Shown here in pieces: positions 1-5,939 of a DNA stretch of 8,314 nucleotides; positions within the stretch are counted from its first letter, which is position 1; each line of letters opens with the position of its first letter. The position numbers and the translations under genes are program-made. The notes under the pieces are model-generated. The model made no database searches. It was not told the origin of the DNA and saw nothing but the letters and a program-made list of their open reading frames with translations. Source of the stretch: an uncultured Agathobaculum sp. (GTDB lineage Bacteria > Bacillota > Clostridia > Oscillospirales > Butyricicoccaceae). The stretch covers positions 1-8,314 of the forward strand of contig CALWEB010000036.1 of NCBI GenBank assembly GCA_944376955.1. Direction: 5' to 3'.

Positions 1-447
1 CTGGCCGCCGGACAGCTGGGCGGGATAAGCGTCCGCCTTGTCCGCCAGACCGACGCGCTTCAAAAGCCGCATAGCGGTTTCGCGCGCTTCTTCCTTGGTG
101 GCCTTTTTCAGTTCGGTCGGCGCCAGCGTCATGTTGCCCATGACGTCCAGATTATTAAACAGGTTGAACAGCTGGAACACCATGCCAACGTTTTCGCGCA
201 CCTTGTTGATATCCGTGCGCTTGTCGGTGATGTCGTAGCCATCTACCACGACCGTGCCGCCGGAGATTTCCTCCAGACGGTTGAGGCAGCGCAGGAAGGT
301 AGACTTGCCGCTGCCGGACGGCCCCAGAATGACGACGACTTCGCCCTCGTGGATATCAATGGAAACGTCTTTGAGTACTTCCAAATCCCCAAAGTTCTTT
401 TTCAGATGGGAGACATGGATTTTTGCCTGCTTGTTATTCTCTGCCAC
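1..447 (-). CDS. Polar amino acid ABC transporter ATP-binding protein (GlnQ/HisP type), C-terminus cut by window edge
   Basis: This is the cytoplasmic ATPase that powers the amino acid importer encoded just upstream. 149 residues are visible. The Walker A motif GPSGSGKST is at residues 42-50 and the Q-loop MVFQLFNLF at 89-97. The ABC signature LSGGQ at 145-149 is the last thing in the window, so Walker B, the D-loop and the H-loop lie outside. The start is a GTG at 447-445. AGGAGG (plus-strand CCTCCT at 455-460) sits 7 nt upstream, and no in-frame ATG precedes Walker A. The start lies inside the permease gene (14 nt overlap), which implies translational coupling. The Q-loop region matches the polar amino acid uptake (PAAT) group better than metal or peptide importers. 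The exact substrate cannot be read from the sequence. The family is certain, the symbol is not assigned, and nothing in the visible part looks damaged. Confidence 0.95.
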   Translation of the reverse strand, partial: MAENNKQAKIHVSHLKKNFGDLEVLKDVSIDIHEGEVVVILGPSGSGKSTFLRCLNRLEEISGGTVVVDGYDITDKRTDINKVRENVGMVFQLFNLFNNLDVMGNMTLAPTELKKATKEEARETAMRLLKRVGLADKADAYPAQLSGGQ

Positions 448-1111
448 GGTTGAGCCTCCTCTCCATGATCTTTGCAAAGCGGGACAGGATGGTAATGACG
501 ATCAGATACATGATGCCGACAATAAACCACACTTCGGAAGAACGCATGGTGTTGGCAACCACGTTTTTCGCGGTGTTGACCAGCTCCGGGAAACCGATGA
601 CCGACAGAATTGAGGTATCCTTGAGCGTAATGATGAACTGGTTGATGATCGAGGGGATCATCGTGCGGATGGCTTGGGGCAGCACAACCTTACGCATGGC
701 CTTCCAATACGGCAGACCAAGGCTGCGCGCGGCTTCCATCTGCCCCTTGTCCACACTCTGGATACCGGCGCGGATGATTTCCGCCATATACGCGCCGCAG
801 TTCAGCGCCAGAGCGATCGTACCAGCCTGCAGGGCGGAAAGGGTAAAATTCTTAATACCGAGCGTGCTGCTGACAAACTGCGGGAAACCGAAGTAGATAA
901 AAAATGCCAGAACGATCATAGGCACGCCGCGGATCACATCGACAAAGATCGTCGAAAGGATATTGCAGACGCGGCTTTTGAACACACTCAGCAAGCCAAA
1001 AATCAGGCCCAGGATACAGGCGAAAAACAGGCCGCACAGCGCCAGCAGCAGCGTCTGCCCCATTGCCTCGAGCAGCAGCGGCCCATACGTGCTAAGGATT
1101 TTCATCAGCAT
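434..1111 (-). CDS. Polar amino acid ABC transporter permease (HisM/GlnP family)
   Basis: This inner-membrane subunit of the importer probably works as a homodimer, since only one permease is seen. It has 225 residues, usual for the His/Glu/Gln/Arg/opine permease family. Hydrophobic segments lie near residues 10-43, 52-80, 93-112, 155-175 and 193-212. The cytoplasmic EAA loop that contacts the ATPase begins EAARSLGLPYWKAMRKVVLPQ at 126-146, with the conserved Gly at 132. The chosen ATG (1111-1109) has GGAG 9 nt upstream. The open frame continues 16 codons further upstream, but that part (MVPAPPHFLEEKE...) is not membrane-like and contains the ribosome site, so it is rejected. The second Met, two codons later, is a minor alternative. 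The 3' end overlaps the ATPase start by 14 nt. It lies 85 bp downstream of the binding protein, separated by a terminator-like hairpin. Confidence 0.95.
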   Translation of the reverse strand: MLMKILSTYGPLLLEAMGQTLLLALCGLFFACILGLIFGLLSVFKSRVCNILSTIFVDVIRGVPMIVLAFFIYFGFPQFVSSTLGIKNFTLSALQAGTIALALNCGAYMAEIIRAGIQSVDKGQMEAARSLGLPYWKAMRKVVLPQAIRTMIPSIINQFIITLKDTSILSVIGFPELVNTAKNVVANTMRSSEVWFIVGIMYLIVITILSRFAKIMERRLNRGRE

Positions 1112-1133
1112 GGGACATGACTCCTTTTCTTCT

Positions 1134-1170
1134 AAAAAATGAGGGGGCGCCGGAACCAACCAGTGCCCCC
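1134..1170 (-). terminator. Intercistronic terminator-like hairpin / attenuator between binding protein and permease
   Basis: Read on the minus strand, GGGGGC (1170-1165) pairs with GCCCCC (1148-1143). After one A:C mismatch, an inner CTGG/CCGG stem closes a six-base TTGGTT loop. The stem is followed by TCA and six T (1139-1134). This is a good intrinsic terminator shape placed between two genes of one operon. Such hairpins commonly allow partial read-through or protect the upstream mRNA 3' end, giving more binding protein than permease. Just upstream, the 14-bp palindrome CCTGAATTTTCAGG (1182-1169) overlaps the first two G of the stem, so the two structures would compete. Function is inferred from structure only. 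Confidence 0.6.
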
Positions 1171-1196
1171 TGAAAATTCAGGTCAATCCGCTATGA

Positions 1197-1976
1197 TCAG
1201 CCCAGGTACTTGGCGATGATCTCGTCGTACTTGCCGTTTTCCTTGATGTTGGCAAGGCCAGCGTTGAACATGTCGATAAGTTCCTGATTGTCCGGATTGA
1301 AGATCGCAAAGCCATACGGTGCGCCTTCATTGGCGGTGTCCTCGAGGATCTTGAGCGCCAGATCGCCTTCCTTGATGGAAGCAGCCATGATCGGGGTATC
1401 CTCGAAGCAGGCGACCGTCTGACCGCCGAGAACCGCCTGATACATCGTGGGCGAATCCTCGAAGTAGGTGATGTCGAAGCCGTACTCATCCTTCAGGCTC
1501 TCGGCGTAAGCCGCACCCTGCGTGCCGGTCTTAACCGCAACCATCTTGCCCTGCAGATCTGCAAAGCCGGTGATATCCGAATCCGCCGCAACGGTCATGA
1601 TCTGGGTAGCCTGGTAGTAGCCGTCCGAGAAGATCCAGCCGCTCTCCTTGCGCTCGTCAGTGATGGAAGCGCCGGCGATCATGCCGTCCGCCTGACCGGA
1701 CTGGCAAGCCGCGATCGCTGCATCCCAACCAAGGGACTTGATCTCATAGGCAAAGCCCTGATCTTCCGCAATCGCCTTGACGAGGTCAACGTCGATGCCG
1801 ACAAAGTTGCCCGAAGCGTCGGTGTATTCAAAGGGCTTGAACACGGTGTCGGATGCAATGACCCAAGTCTTGCCATCGCCCGAAGCGCTGTCGGACGAAT
1901 TGTTTGCCGCATTGGAGTCGCCACCAGACGAATTGCCGCCACATGCTGCCAGACCCAGCGCCAGGCTGGCCGCCAT
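1197..1976 (-). CDS. Polar amino acid ABC transporter substrate-binding lipoprotein (SBP family 3); N-terminus out of frame
   Basis: This extracytoplasmic lipid-anchored receptor captures the amino acid and delivers it to the permease. The 259 residues in frame contain a lipobox ending LAAC (Cys12) and a Ser/Asn/Gly-rich tether (13-35). A full family 3 binding domain follows: TWVIASDTVFKPFEYTD (37-53), GIDVDLVKAIA (60-70), AGASITDERK with the expected ligand Arg at 109, GTQGA (151-155) and ENGKYDEIIAKYLG at the C-terminus. The ATG at 1976 is the first in-frame Met, but it leaves a signal peptide with no positive residues and no ribosome site. A GTG at 2001-1999 has GGAG 8 nt upstream. It would give VKKVLSLL joined to MAASLALGLAAC, a textbook lipoprotein signal, but only if the seven-A run held six A. 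As written the GTG frame stops after 57 codons (1828). Either the sequence has a one-base error, or the strain carries a real or phase-variable frameshift. Substrate is unknown; glutamine, glutamate, cystine or a similar polar amino acid is possible. Confidence 0.9.
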   Translation of the reverse strand: MAASLALGLAACGGNSSGGDSNAANNSSDSASGDGKTWVIASDTVFKPFEYTDASGNFVGIDVDLVKAIAEDQGFAYEIKSLGWDAAIAACQSGQADGMIAGASITDERKESGWIFSDGYYQATQIMTVAADSDITGFADLQGKMVAVKTGTQGAAYAESLKDEYGFDITYFEDSPTMYQAVLGGQTVACFEDTPIMAASIKEGDLALKILEDTANEGAPYGFAIFNPDNQELIDMFNAGLANIKENGKYDEIIAKYLG

Positions 1977-1991
1977 CAGCAGAGAAAGTAC

Positions 1992-2001
1992 TTTTTTTCA
2001 C
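1992..2001 (-). other. GTG start plus seven-A run that puts the binding-protein signal peptide out of frame
   Basis: On the minus strand GTG (2001-1999) is followed by seven A (1998-1992) and then G. With seven A the frame reads VKKSTFSADGG and ends at 1828. With six A it reads VKKVLSLLMAAS and enters the binding protein. Canonical -1 ribosomal slippage on the A run would not help, because it leads to the third frame. A +1 shift, or loss of one A by polymerase slippage or mutation, is needed. Confidence 0.75.
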
Positions 2002-2090
2002 TTGTGATTCTCCTTTTCTTTTTTTCTTACCCTCCGCATTCGCATTGCGTTTTCGCGCCTATGCAGTGCATCAGTCAAAGAAACTATAAC

Positions 2091-2125
2091 AGGCGATGGA
2101 AGTATCCAGACAACCACCATCGCCT
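2091..2125 (-). promoter_or_regulatory. Leader hairpin in the 5' untranslated region of the amino acid importer operon
   Basis: Perfect 9-bp inverted repeat: AGGCGATGG (minus strand, 2125-2117) and CCATCGCCT (2099-2091), with a 17-nt loop. G:U and A:U pairs can extend it by about three pairs. It would start only about 8 nt after the predicted transcription start near 2133, in a leader of roughly 130 nt before the GTG at 2001. It has no strong T-run after it, so it is not an obvious terminator. It could be an mRNA 5' stabiliser, a DNA operator just downstream of the promoter, or part of an unrecognised leader. No T-box or riboswitch class that I know was recognised. Confidence 0.5.
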
Positions 2126-2139
2126 ATCATGCCCAACCT

Positions 2140-2168
2140 ATTATAACGTAAAATCAATTTTTCGTCAA
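2140..2168 (-). promoter_or_regulatory. Sigma-A-type promoter for the amino acid importer operon
   Basis: On the minus strand: TTGACG at 2168-2163, a 17-nt spacer, then a consensus TATAAT at 2145-2140. The predicted start is near 2133. It lies in the 195-bp gap between the kinase-like gene (stop at 2200) and the binding protein and reads toward the binding protein. The near-consensus match implies strong basal activity unless it is repressed, and the hairpin just downstream is a possible control point. Confidence 0.8.
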
Positions 2169-2199
2169 GCGTACCGCCTGTTTTTGACAAAAAGGCCGG

Positions 2200-2790
2200 T
2201 CAAATGTGTTCAGCCGCCCGCAGGATTTCCTCCAGCGCAAAGTCGATGCCAAGCCGGCTGGTACACAGGGTTAGATCGTAGTTGGTCGCGTCGGCATAGT
2301 GGCGGCCGGTGTAGTGCGTGCAGTATGCGCTGCGCGCTTTGTCTACCGCCTTAATGTTGGCGCGGAGCTTTTCCGGTTCAGTGTCCTCCATCATGCCGCG
2401 CATCCGGTCAAACCGCCATTCAAAATCTGCGTGGACGAATACCCGCAGGCAGTGGTCGAACTCGCGCAGGATGAAATCCGCGTTGCGGCCGACGATGACG
2501 CAGCTTTCGCGGTCTGCGATCTCGCGGATGGCCTTGACCTGTGCTTCCCACAGCTTGTCGCTCAGGGGACGGTTGTAGAAATCGAACAGGCTCTGTGTTA
2601 GGCCGAAGCTGGTTGGCACGCGCTCATCCCACTTGCGCACCTGCGCGGGTGTCAGCCCTGCGGACGCTTTGGCGGTACACAGGATCAGATCCTTATTATA
2701 GAGTGGGATACCCAGCGCATCAGCCGTGCGCCGGCCGAGCTCGCCGCCGCCCGCACCGAACTGCCGGCTGATGGTAATAATCTTTTTCAT
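2200..2790 (-). CDS. Cytidylate kinase-like family protein (P-loop NMP kinase-like)
   Basis: A cytoplasmic protein of 196 residues with the features of the cytidylate kinase-like family (Pfam AAA_26 / CMK-like group). It starts MKKIITISRQFGAGGGELGRR, and the nucleotide loop is GAGGGELGR at residues 12-20. Further motifs are VIVGRNADFIL (98-107), the Arg-rich RFDRMRGMM (126-134) and HYTGRHYADATNYDLTLCTSRLG (159-181), the usual C-terminal signature. The loop lacks the Lys of classical GxxGxGK[ST], as is usual in this subfamily. Whether it phosphorylates CMP is therefore uncertain and no cmk symbol is assigned; true Cmk is about 220 residues with a canonical P-loop. The ATG at 2790-2788 has AGGAGG 8 nt upstream. 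It has its own promoter at 2848-2876. No convincing terminator separates it from the importer promoter, which begins 32 bp after the stop. It has no obvious functional tie to either neighbour. Confidence 0.85.
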   Translation of the reverse strand: MKKIITISRQFGAGGGELGRRTADALGIPLYNKDLILCTAKASAGLTPAQVRKWDERVPTSFGLTQSLFDFYNRPLSDKLWEAQVKAIREIADRESCVIVGRNADFILREFDHCLRVFVHADFEWRFDRMRGMMEDTEPEKLRANIKAVDKARSAYCTHYTGRHYADATNYDLTLCTSRLGIDFALEEILRAAEHI

Positions 2791-2847
2791 GGGGTTTTCC
2801 TCCTGGTTTCCGTACCGGCGCCCGCGGCGGCCGGCTATGTTGCTTTT

Positions 2848-2876
2848 ATTATAGCCGACCGAAGGGATAAACGCAA
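2848..2876 (-). promoter_or_regulatory. Sigma-A-type promoter for the kinase-like gene
   Basis: On the minus strand: TTGCGT at 2876-2871, a 17-nt spacer, then TATAAT at 2853-2848. The predicted start is near 2841, giving a leader of about 50 nt. The leader holds a GC-rich element (2815-2834, CCGG...CCGG arms with an inner CGCC/GGCG) before the AGGAGG site. The promoter is back to back with the response regulator promoter. Confidence 0.75.
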
Positions 2877-2881
2877 GCGTT
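2870..2881. promoter_or_regulatory. Palindrome overlapping the kinase promoter -35, possible operator
   Basis: AACGC-AA-GCGTT is a perfect 5+5 inverted repeat with a 2-bp centre. It covers the whole -35 box of the minus-strand promoter and lies 15 bp upstream of the plus-strand -35. Its position suits a regulator site controlling the divergent pair, but a 10-bp match can arise by chance and no protein is known to bind it. Confidence 0.3.
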
Positions 2882-2896
2882 GGACGCCGACCCCAC

Positions 2897-2926
2897 TTGC
2901 GAAACCGCGCGGCGCTGTCCTATAAT
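2897..2926 (+). promoter_or_regulatory. Promoter for the response regulator / histidine kinase operon
   Basis: TTGCGA at 2897-2902, an 18-nt spacer, then consensus TATAAT at 2921-2926. The predicted start is near 2933, about 25 nt before the ATG at 2958, with AAGGAGG at 2944-2950 as ribosome site. The weak -35 and long spacer suggest moderate basal expression. No copy of the downstream 11-bp T-rich repeat is seen here, so autoregulation through that site is not evident. Confidence 0.75.
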
Positions 2927-2957
2927 AAAGAATAGAAGAAAAAAAGGAGGGGTTTCT

Positions 2958-3632
2958 ATGCGGATTTTGGTGGCGGAGGACGAACGTGACCTCAACCGGC
3001 TGATTTGCCGCACGCTGGAGCGCGCGGGATACAGCGTGGACGCCTGCTTTGACGGGGAGGCTGCGCTGGATTATCTGCTGGGGGCGGAATATGACTGCCT
3101 GCTGCTGGATATTATGATGCCGAAAAAGGATGGCCATGCGGTGCTGTGCGCGGTGCGGGCACAGGGCAATGCCGTTCCGGTGATTTTTCTGACCGCGCGC
3201 GACAGCGTGCAGGACCGGATCGAAGGATTGGACCTCGGTGCGGACGATTACCTCGTCAAACCTTTTGACTTTGATGAACTGCTCGCCCGCATCCGCGCGG
3301 CAACGCGCAAGTACGGCACGCAGAAAACCAGTGTGCTGACGCTGGCCGACCTGTCGGTGGACACCGGCAGCCACACGGTCACGCGCGACGGCAAGGAGAT
3401 CCGCCTGTCTGCCAAGGAATACGCGATTCTGGAATATCTGATGCAGCATCAGGGGACGGTCATTTCCCGTGCCCGGCTGGAGGATCACATCTGGAATTAC
3501 GATTATGCGGGTGGTTCGAACGTCGTCGATGTGTATATCACCTATCTGCGCAAAAAGATCGACAACGGCTTTGACAAAAAGCTGCTGCATACGGTCCGTG
3601 GCGCGGGCTGGATACTCAAGGAGGAACCGTGA
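2958..3632 (+). CDS. OmpR/PhoB-family DNA-binding response regulator
   Basis: Cytoplasmic transcription factor, 224 residues, the usual length for the OmpR group. The receiver domain spans about 1-115: acidic pocket E7-D8, phospho-acceptor D51 in LLLDIMMPKKDG, switch residue T79 in FLTAR, and K101 in VKPF. The winged-helix DNA-binding domain spans about 126-222 and includes RLSAKEYAILEYLM, NVVDVYITYLRKKI and LLHTVRGAGWIL. The ATG at 2958 follows AAGGAGG by 7 nt. The open frame extends 26 codons upstream, but that part overlaps the promoter and ribosome site, so it is not coding. The stop overlaps the histidine kinase start by 4 bp (GTGA), so the two are translationally coupled and this is its cognate partner. 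A likely target is the promoter upstream of the PepSY genes, where two 11-bp direct repeats match the spacing this family uses. Confidence 0.96.
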   Translation: MRILVAEDERDLNRLICRTLERAGYSVDACFDGEAALDYLLGAEYDCLLLDIMMPKKDGHAVLCAVRAQGNAVPVIFLTARDSVQDRIEGLDLGADDYLVKPFDFDELLARIRAATRKYGTQKTSVLTLADLSVDTGSHTVTRDGKEIRLSAKEYAILEYLMQHQGTVISRARLEDHIWNYDYAGGSNVVDVYITYLRKKIDNGFDKKLLHTVRGAGWILKEEP

Positions 3633-5005
3633 AGCGATTTTCCGTCAAGCAGAAGCTGACATTATGGATTACCCTGCTCATGCTGCTGCTCACTACGCTG
3701 GTGCTGGTCTTTATGATTGTGGTGAGCAGTTCGGTCGTATCCGAAAACGCTTATGAGCAGCTGACCGGTACCGTGCGGGATAATCTGTCCGGGATTTCCC
3801 GGGAAAACGGCAATTTGCAGTTCAGTGAGGACTTTTCATTCACAAAGAACGGCGTATACACTGTCATATACAGCAGCAGCGGCGCGCTGCTGGCGGGACA
3901 GCTGCCCTTGTCCTTTCCGGAAACCCTGCCGTTTGAGAACGGCGCGATCCGGCTGGCCGAAGGGGACAACGGCAATTATCATGTATTGGATTTCTGGCTG
4001 CCGTTCGGCTGGGAGGACGGCGTTTGGGTACGCGGCATGATTCAGGAGCCGGACGTGGCCGATGTGCTGGACGATATGACCGGCATTGCGCTGCTGATCC
4101 TGCCGTTGATGGTGGTGGTCAGCGGTCTGGGCGCCTATCTGCTCGCCCGTTCTACTTTCCGTCCGATCGACAGCATCATCCGCGCGGCGGAGAACATTGG
4201 TGAGGGGCGCGACCTGTCCCGCCGTATCGGCCTGCCTGCTGGGCGGGACGAGATCAGCCGTCTGGGGCAGGCGTTTGATAATATGTTCGCGCGGCTGGAA
4301 ACGTCCTTTGAGTCCGAAAAGCAGTTCACTTCGGACGCATCGCATGAATTGCGCACGCCGACTGCGGTCATCCTCGCCCAGTGTGAGGACGCACGGCGGC
4401 ACGCTGAAACGCCGGAGCAGTATGCGCAGGCAATCGAGGTGATCGAACGGCAGGCGGGGAAAATGTCTGCTTTGATCAACCAGCTGCTGCAAATGACCCG
4501 TCTGGAACAGGGGACGCAGCGCGCCTCCTTTGAGTGGGCGGATCTGAGCGGGCTGGTCGAGGTGGTCTGCACGGAGCAGCCGGCCCTGCCCAAAAACATC
4601 ACGCTGCAAACCGAGATCCAGCCGGATGTGGAGGCGCGCTTTGATGTGACGCTGGTCAGCCGCCTGCTGCAAAACCTGATCGGCAACGCCGTGCGGTACG
4701 GTCGGCAGGACGGCCATATCTGGGTTTCCCTGCGGCGGGAGCACGCGGATGCCGTGATTGCCGTGCGGGATGACGGCATCGGCATTGCCAAGGAGCAGCA
4801 GGAAAAGATCTGGCAGCGGTTTTACCAGGTGGAGCCTTCGCGCAGCGGGCAGGCCGGCACCGGGCTGGGGTTGACCATGGTGCGCCAGATCGCCACGCTG
4901 CACGGCGGCACCGTAACATTGGACAGCGCACCCGGAGTGGGCAGCTGTTTTACTTTCCGCTTCCCGGTTGGGGAGCAGCCGGACGGCGGCGAAAACCGGG
5001 CGTAA
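3629..5005 (+). CDS. Membrane sensor histidine kinase (HAMP-HisKA-HATPase), partner of the upstream regulator
   Basis: 458 residues. The first membrane segment is at about 10-34, then an extracytoplasmic sensor region of about 115 residues (36-150), a second membrane segment (151-173) and HAMP (174-226). HisKA follows with the phospho-acceptor His239 in ASHELRTP. The HATPase has the N box LLQNLIGNAVRYG (N353), DDGIGI (381-386), the F-box around FYQVE (398-402) and GTGLGL (410-415). All catalytic motifs are intact. The sensor region has alternating hydrophobic strands (GVYTVIYSSSGALLAG) suggesting a PAS-like or single-Cache-like fold, but it is not assignable by eye, so the stimulus is unknown. 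The start is GTG at 3629, with AAGGAGG 4-5 nt upstream inside the end of the regulator gene. No GC-rich terminator follows, so some transcripts may continue into the PepSY genes 90 bp downstream. Confidence 0.96.
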   Translation: MKRFSVKQKLTLWITLLMLLLTTLVLVFMIVVSSSVVSENAYEQLTGTVRDNLSGISRENGNLQFSEDFSFTKNGVYTVIYSSSGALLAGQLPLSFPETLPFENGAIRLAEGDNGNYHVLDFWLPFGWEDGVWVRGMIQEPDVADVLDDMTGIALLILPLMVVVSGLGAYLLARSTFRPIDSIIRAAENIGEGRDLSRRIGLPAGRDEISRLGQAFDNMFARLETSFESEKQFTSDASHELRTPTAVILAQCEDARRHAETPEQYAQAIEVIERQAGKMSALINQLLQMTRLEQGTQRASFEWADLSGLVEVVCTEQPALPKNITLQTEIQPDVEARFDVTLVSRLLQNLIGNAVRYGRQDGHIWVSLRREHADAVIAVRDDGIGIAKEQQEKIWQRFYQVEPSRSGQAGTGLGLTMVRQIATLHGGTVTLDSAPGVGSCFTFRFPVGEQPDGGENRA

Positions 5006-5027
5006 AAAACTTTTTTTGAAAATTTAC

Positions 5028-5063
5028 TTTTTTAATATTTTTTTAATGTTTGGCTGGTATGCT
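5028..5063 (+). promoter_or_regulatory. Tandem 11-bp direct repeats and extended -10: probable response-regulator-activated promoter for the PepSY genes
   Basis: TTTTTTAATAT (5028-5038) is followed immediately by TTTTTTAATGT (5039-5049), identical at 10 of 11 positions. Eight bases later comes TATGCT (5058-5063), preceded by TG at 5055-5056, an extended -10. No TTGACA-like box lies at the right distance; the repeat occupies that place. Tandem 11-bp repeats next to the -10 are the standard arrangement for PhoB/OmpR-type activators. TATATG at 5065-5070 is an alternative -10. AT-rich runs elsewhere in this 90-bp gap mean part of the match could be chance. The link to the adjacent regulator is inference. 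Confidence 0.55.
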
Positions 5064-5095
5064 GTATATGAACTCAAACGAAAGGTGTGAGCAGG

Positions 5096-5914
5096 ATGAA
5101 AAAACAGTTTTTGGTGTTTACCGCCGCGGCCATGCTGGCCGCCGCGTTGGCAGGATGCAGCCAGCCCACCCAGAAAAGCAGTGCGCAGATGGGATATATC
5201 GGGGTGGACGCTGCCAAGAACATGGCGACCACTGCCGCGCAGGTAGACGCCACAAATGCAACCTTTACAACAGCTTCGCTGGATGAAAGGGATGGCACGG
5301 TGTATTACGAGGTGGATTTCACGGCGGGCGGCACGGATTATCGCTATGCGATTGACGCCATGACCGGCGCGGTGATCGAATCGAACAGCGCCGCATCGCA
5401 GGCGGGCGGTACGTCCGGCACGTCCGGCACAGCCGCCACCACCCAGACGGGCAGCGTGGACGAAGCCCGTGCCAAGCAGATTGCGCTCGACCATGCGGGC
5501 GTGAGCGAGAGCGATACGAACTTCCTGATGGCCAAGCAGGACTATGAGAATGGCGTGGCGGTTTATGAAGTTGAGTTTTACGTCGCCGCAACCGGCACGG
5601 AATACGATTACGAGATTGACGCCGCAACCGGTGAGATCCGCAGCTTTGACTACGACGCGGAAAACTACACCGCAGGACAGCAGAACACGGCTTCCGCTTC
5701 GGGTGAAACCATGAGCGAAGCGCAGATCCGCTCCATCGCGCTGGCTAAGGTGCCGGGTGCAACCGAGAACGACATCCGCATGAACCTCGACCGCGATGAC
5801 GGTAAACTCAGATATGAAGGCAAAATCATTTATGAGGGTATGGAATACGACTTTGAAATCGACGCATACAGCGGCGCCATCCAGGAATGGGACGCGGAAT
5901 CTGTATTCGATTAA
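5096..5914 (+). CDS. Three-repeat PepSY-domain lipoprotein
   Basis: 272 residues, exported and lipid-anchored. The signal peptide MKKQFLVFTAAAMLAAALAGC carries lipobox LAGC (Cys21). Three PepSY-like repeats follow at about 34-96, 120-187 and 206-270. Each combines a helix (EARAKQIALDHAG; EAQIRSIALAKVPG) with strands ending in a Y-x-Y/F-x-ID-A-x-(T/S)G-x-I pattern (YRYAIDAMTGAVI, YDYEIDAATGEI, YDFEIDAYSGAI). The first two are joined by a Gly/Ser/Thr linker (97-119). PepSY domains are known from peptidase propeptides and YpeB and are thought to bind or inhibit peptidases, but no peptidase is encoded here. The ATG at 5096 is preferred because AAAGG at 5081-5085 is well spaced and MKK starts the n-region. 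A GTG three codons upstream is in frame but overlaps the ribosome site. It is 25 bp from the next gene, so the two are one operon. Function is unknown; envelope signalling or peptidase control is plausible. Confidence 0.9.
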   Translation: MKKQFLVFTAAAMLAAALAGCSQPTQKSSAQMGYIGVDAAKNMATTAAQVDATNATFTTASLDERDGTVYYEVDFTAGGTDYRYAIDAMTGAVIESNSAASQAGGTSGTSGTAATTQTGSVDEARAKQIALDHAGVSESDTNFLMAKQDYENGVAVYEVEFYVAATGTEYDYEIDAATGEIRSFDYDAENYTAGQQNTASASGETMSEAQIRSIALAKVPGATENDIRMNLDRDDGKLRYEGKIIYEGMEYDFEIDAYSGAIQEWDAESVFD

Positions 5915-5939
5915 CAAGTAAAACAAGGAGGAGAACAAA

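Noticed and set aside
2181..2193. TTTTTGACAAAAA palindrome after the kinase-like gene as a terminator
   Set aside because: One-base centre, AT-only stem and no GC-rich part; it is unlikely to form a working terminator hairpin.
2880..2957. TTG-initiated extension of the response regulator
   Set aside because: It lies on the promoter and ribosome site; the ATG at 2958 gives the standard N-terminus MRILVAEDE.
2835..3590. Open frame of about 250 codons opposite the response regulator
   Set aside because: Antisense to a complete OmpR-family regulator; it also runs through the divergent promoters.
3836..4903. Open frame of about 355 codons opposite the histidine kinase
   Set aside because: His/Gln/Arg-rich low-information protein, antisense to intact kinase motifs, with no ribosome site.
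5006..5027. AAAAAAC followed by seven T after the histidine kinase as a terminator
   Set aside because: No GC-rich stem and no loop; better seen as part of the AT-rich upstream region of the PepSY promoter.
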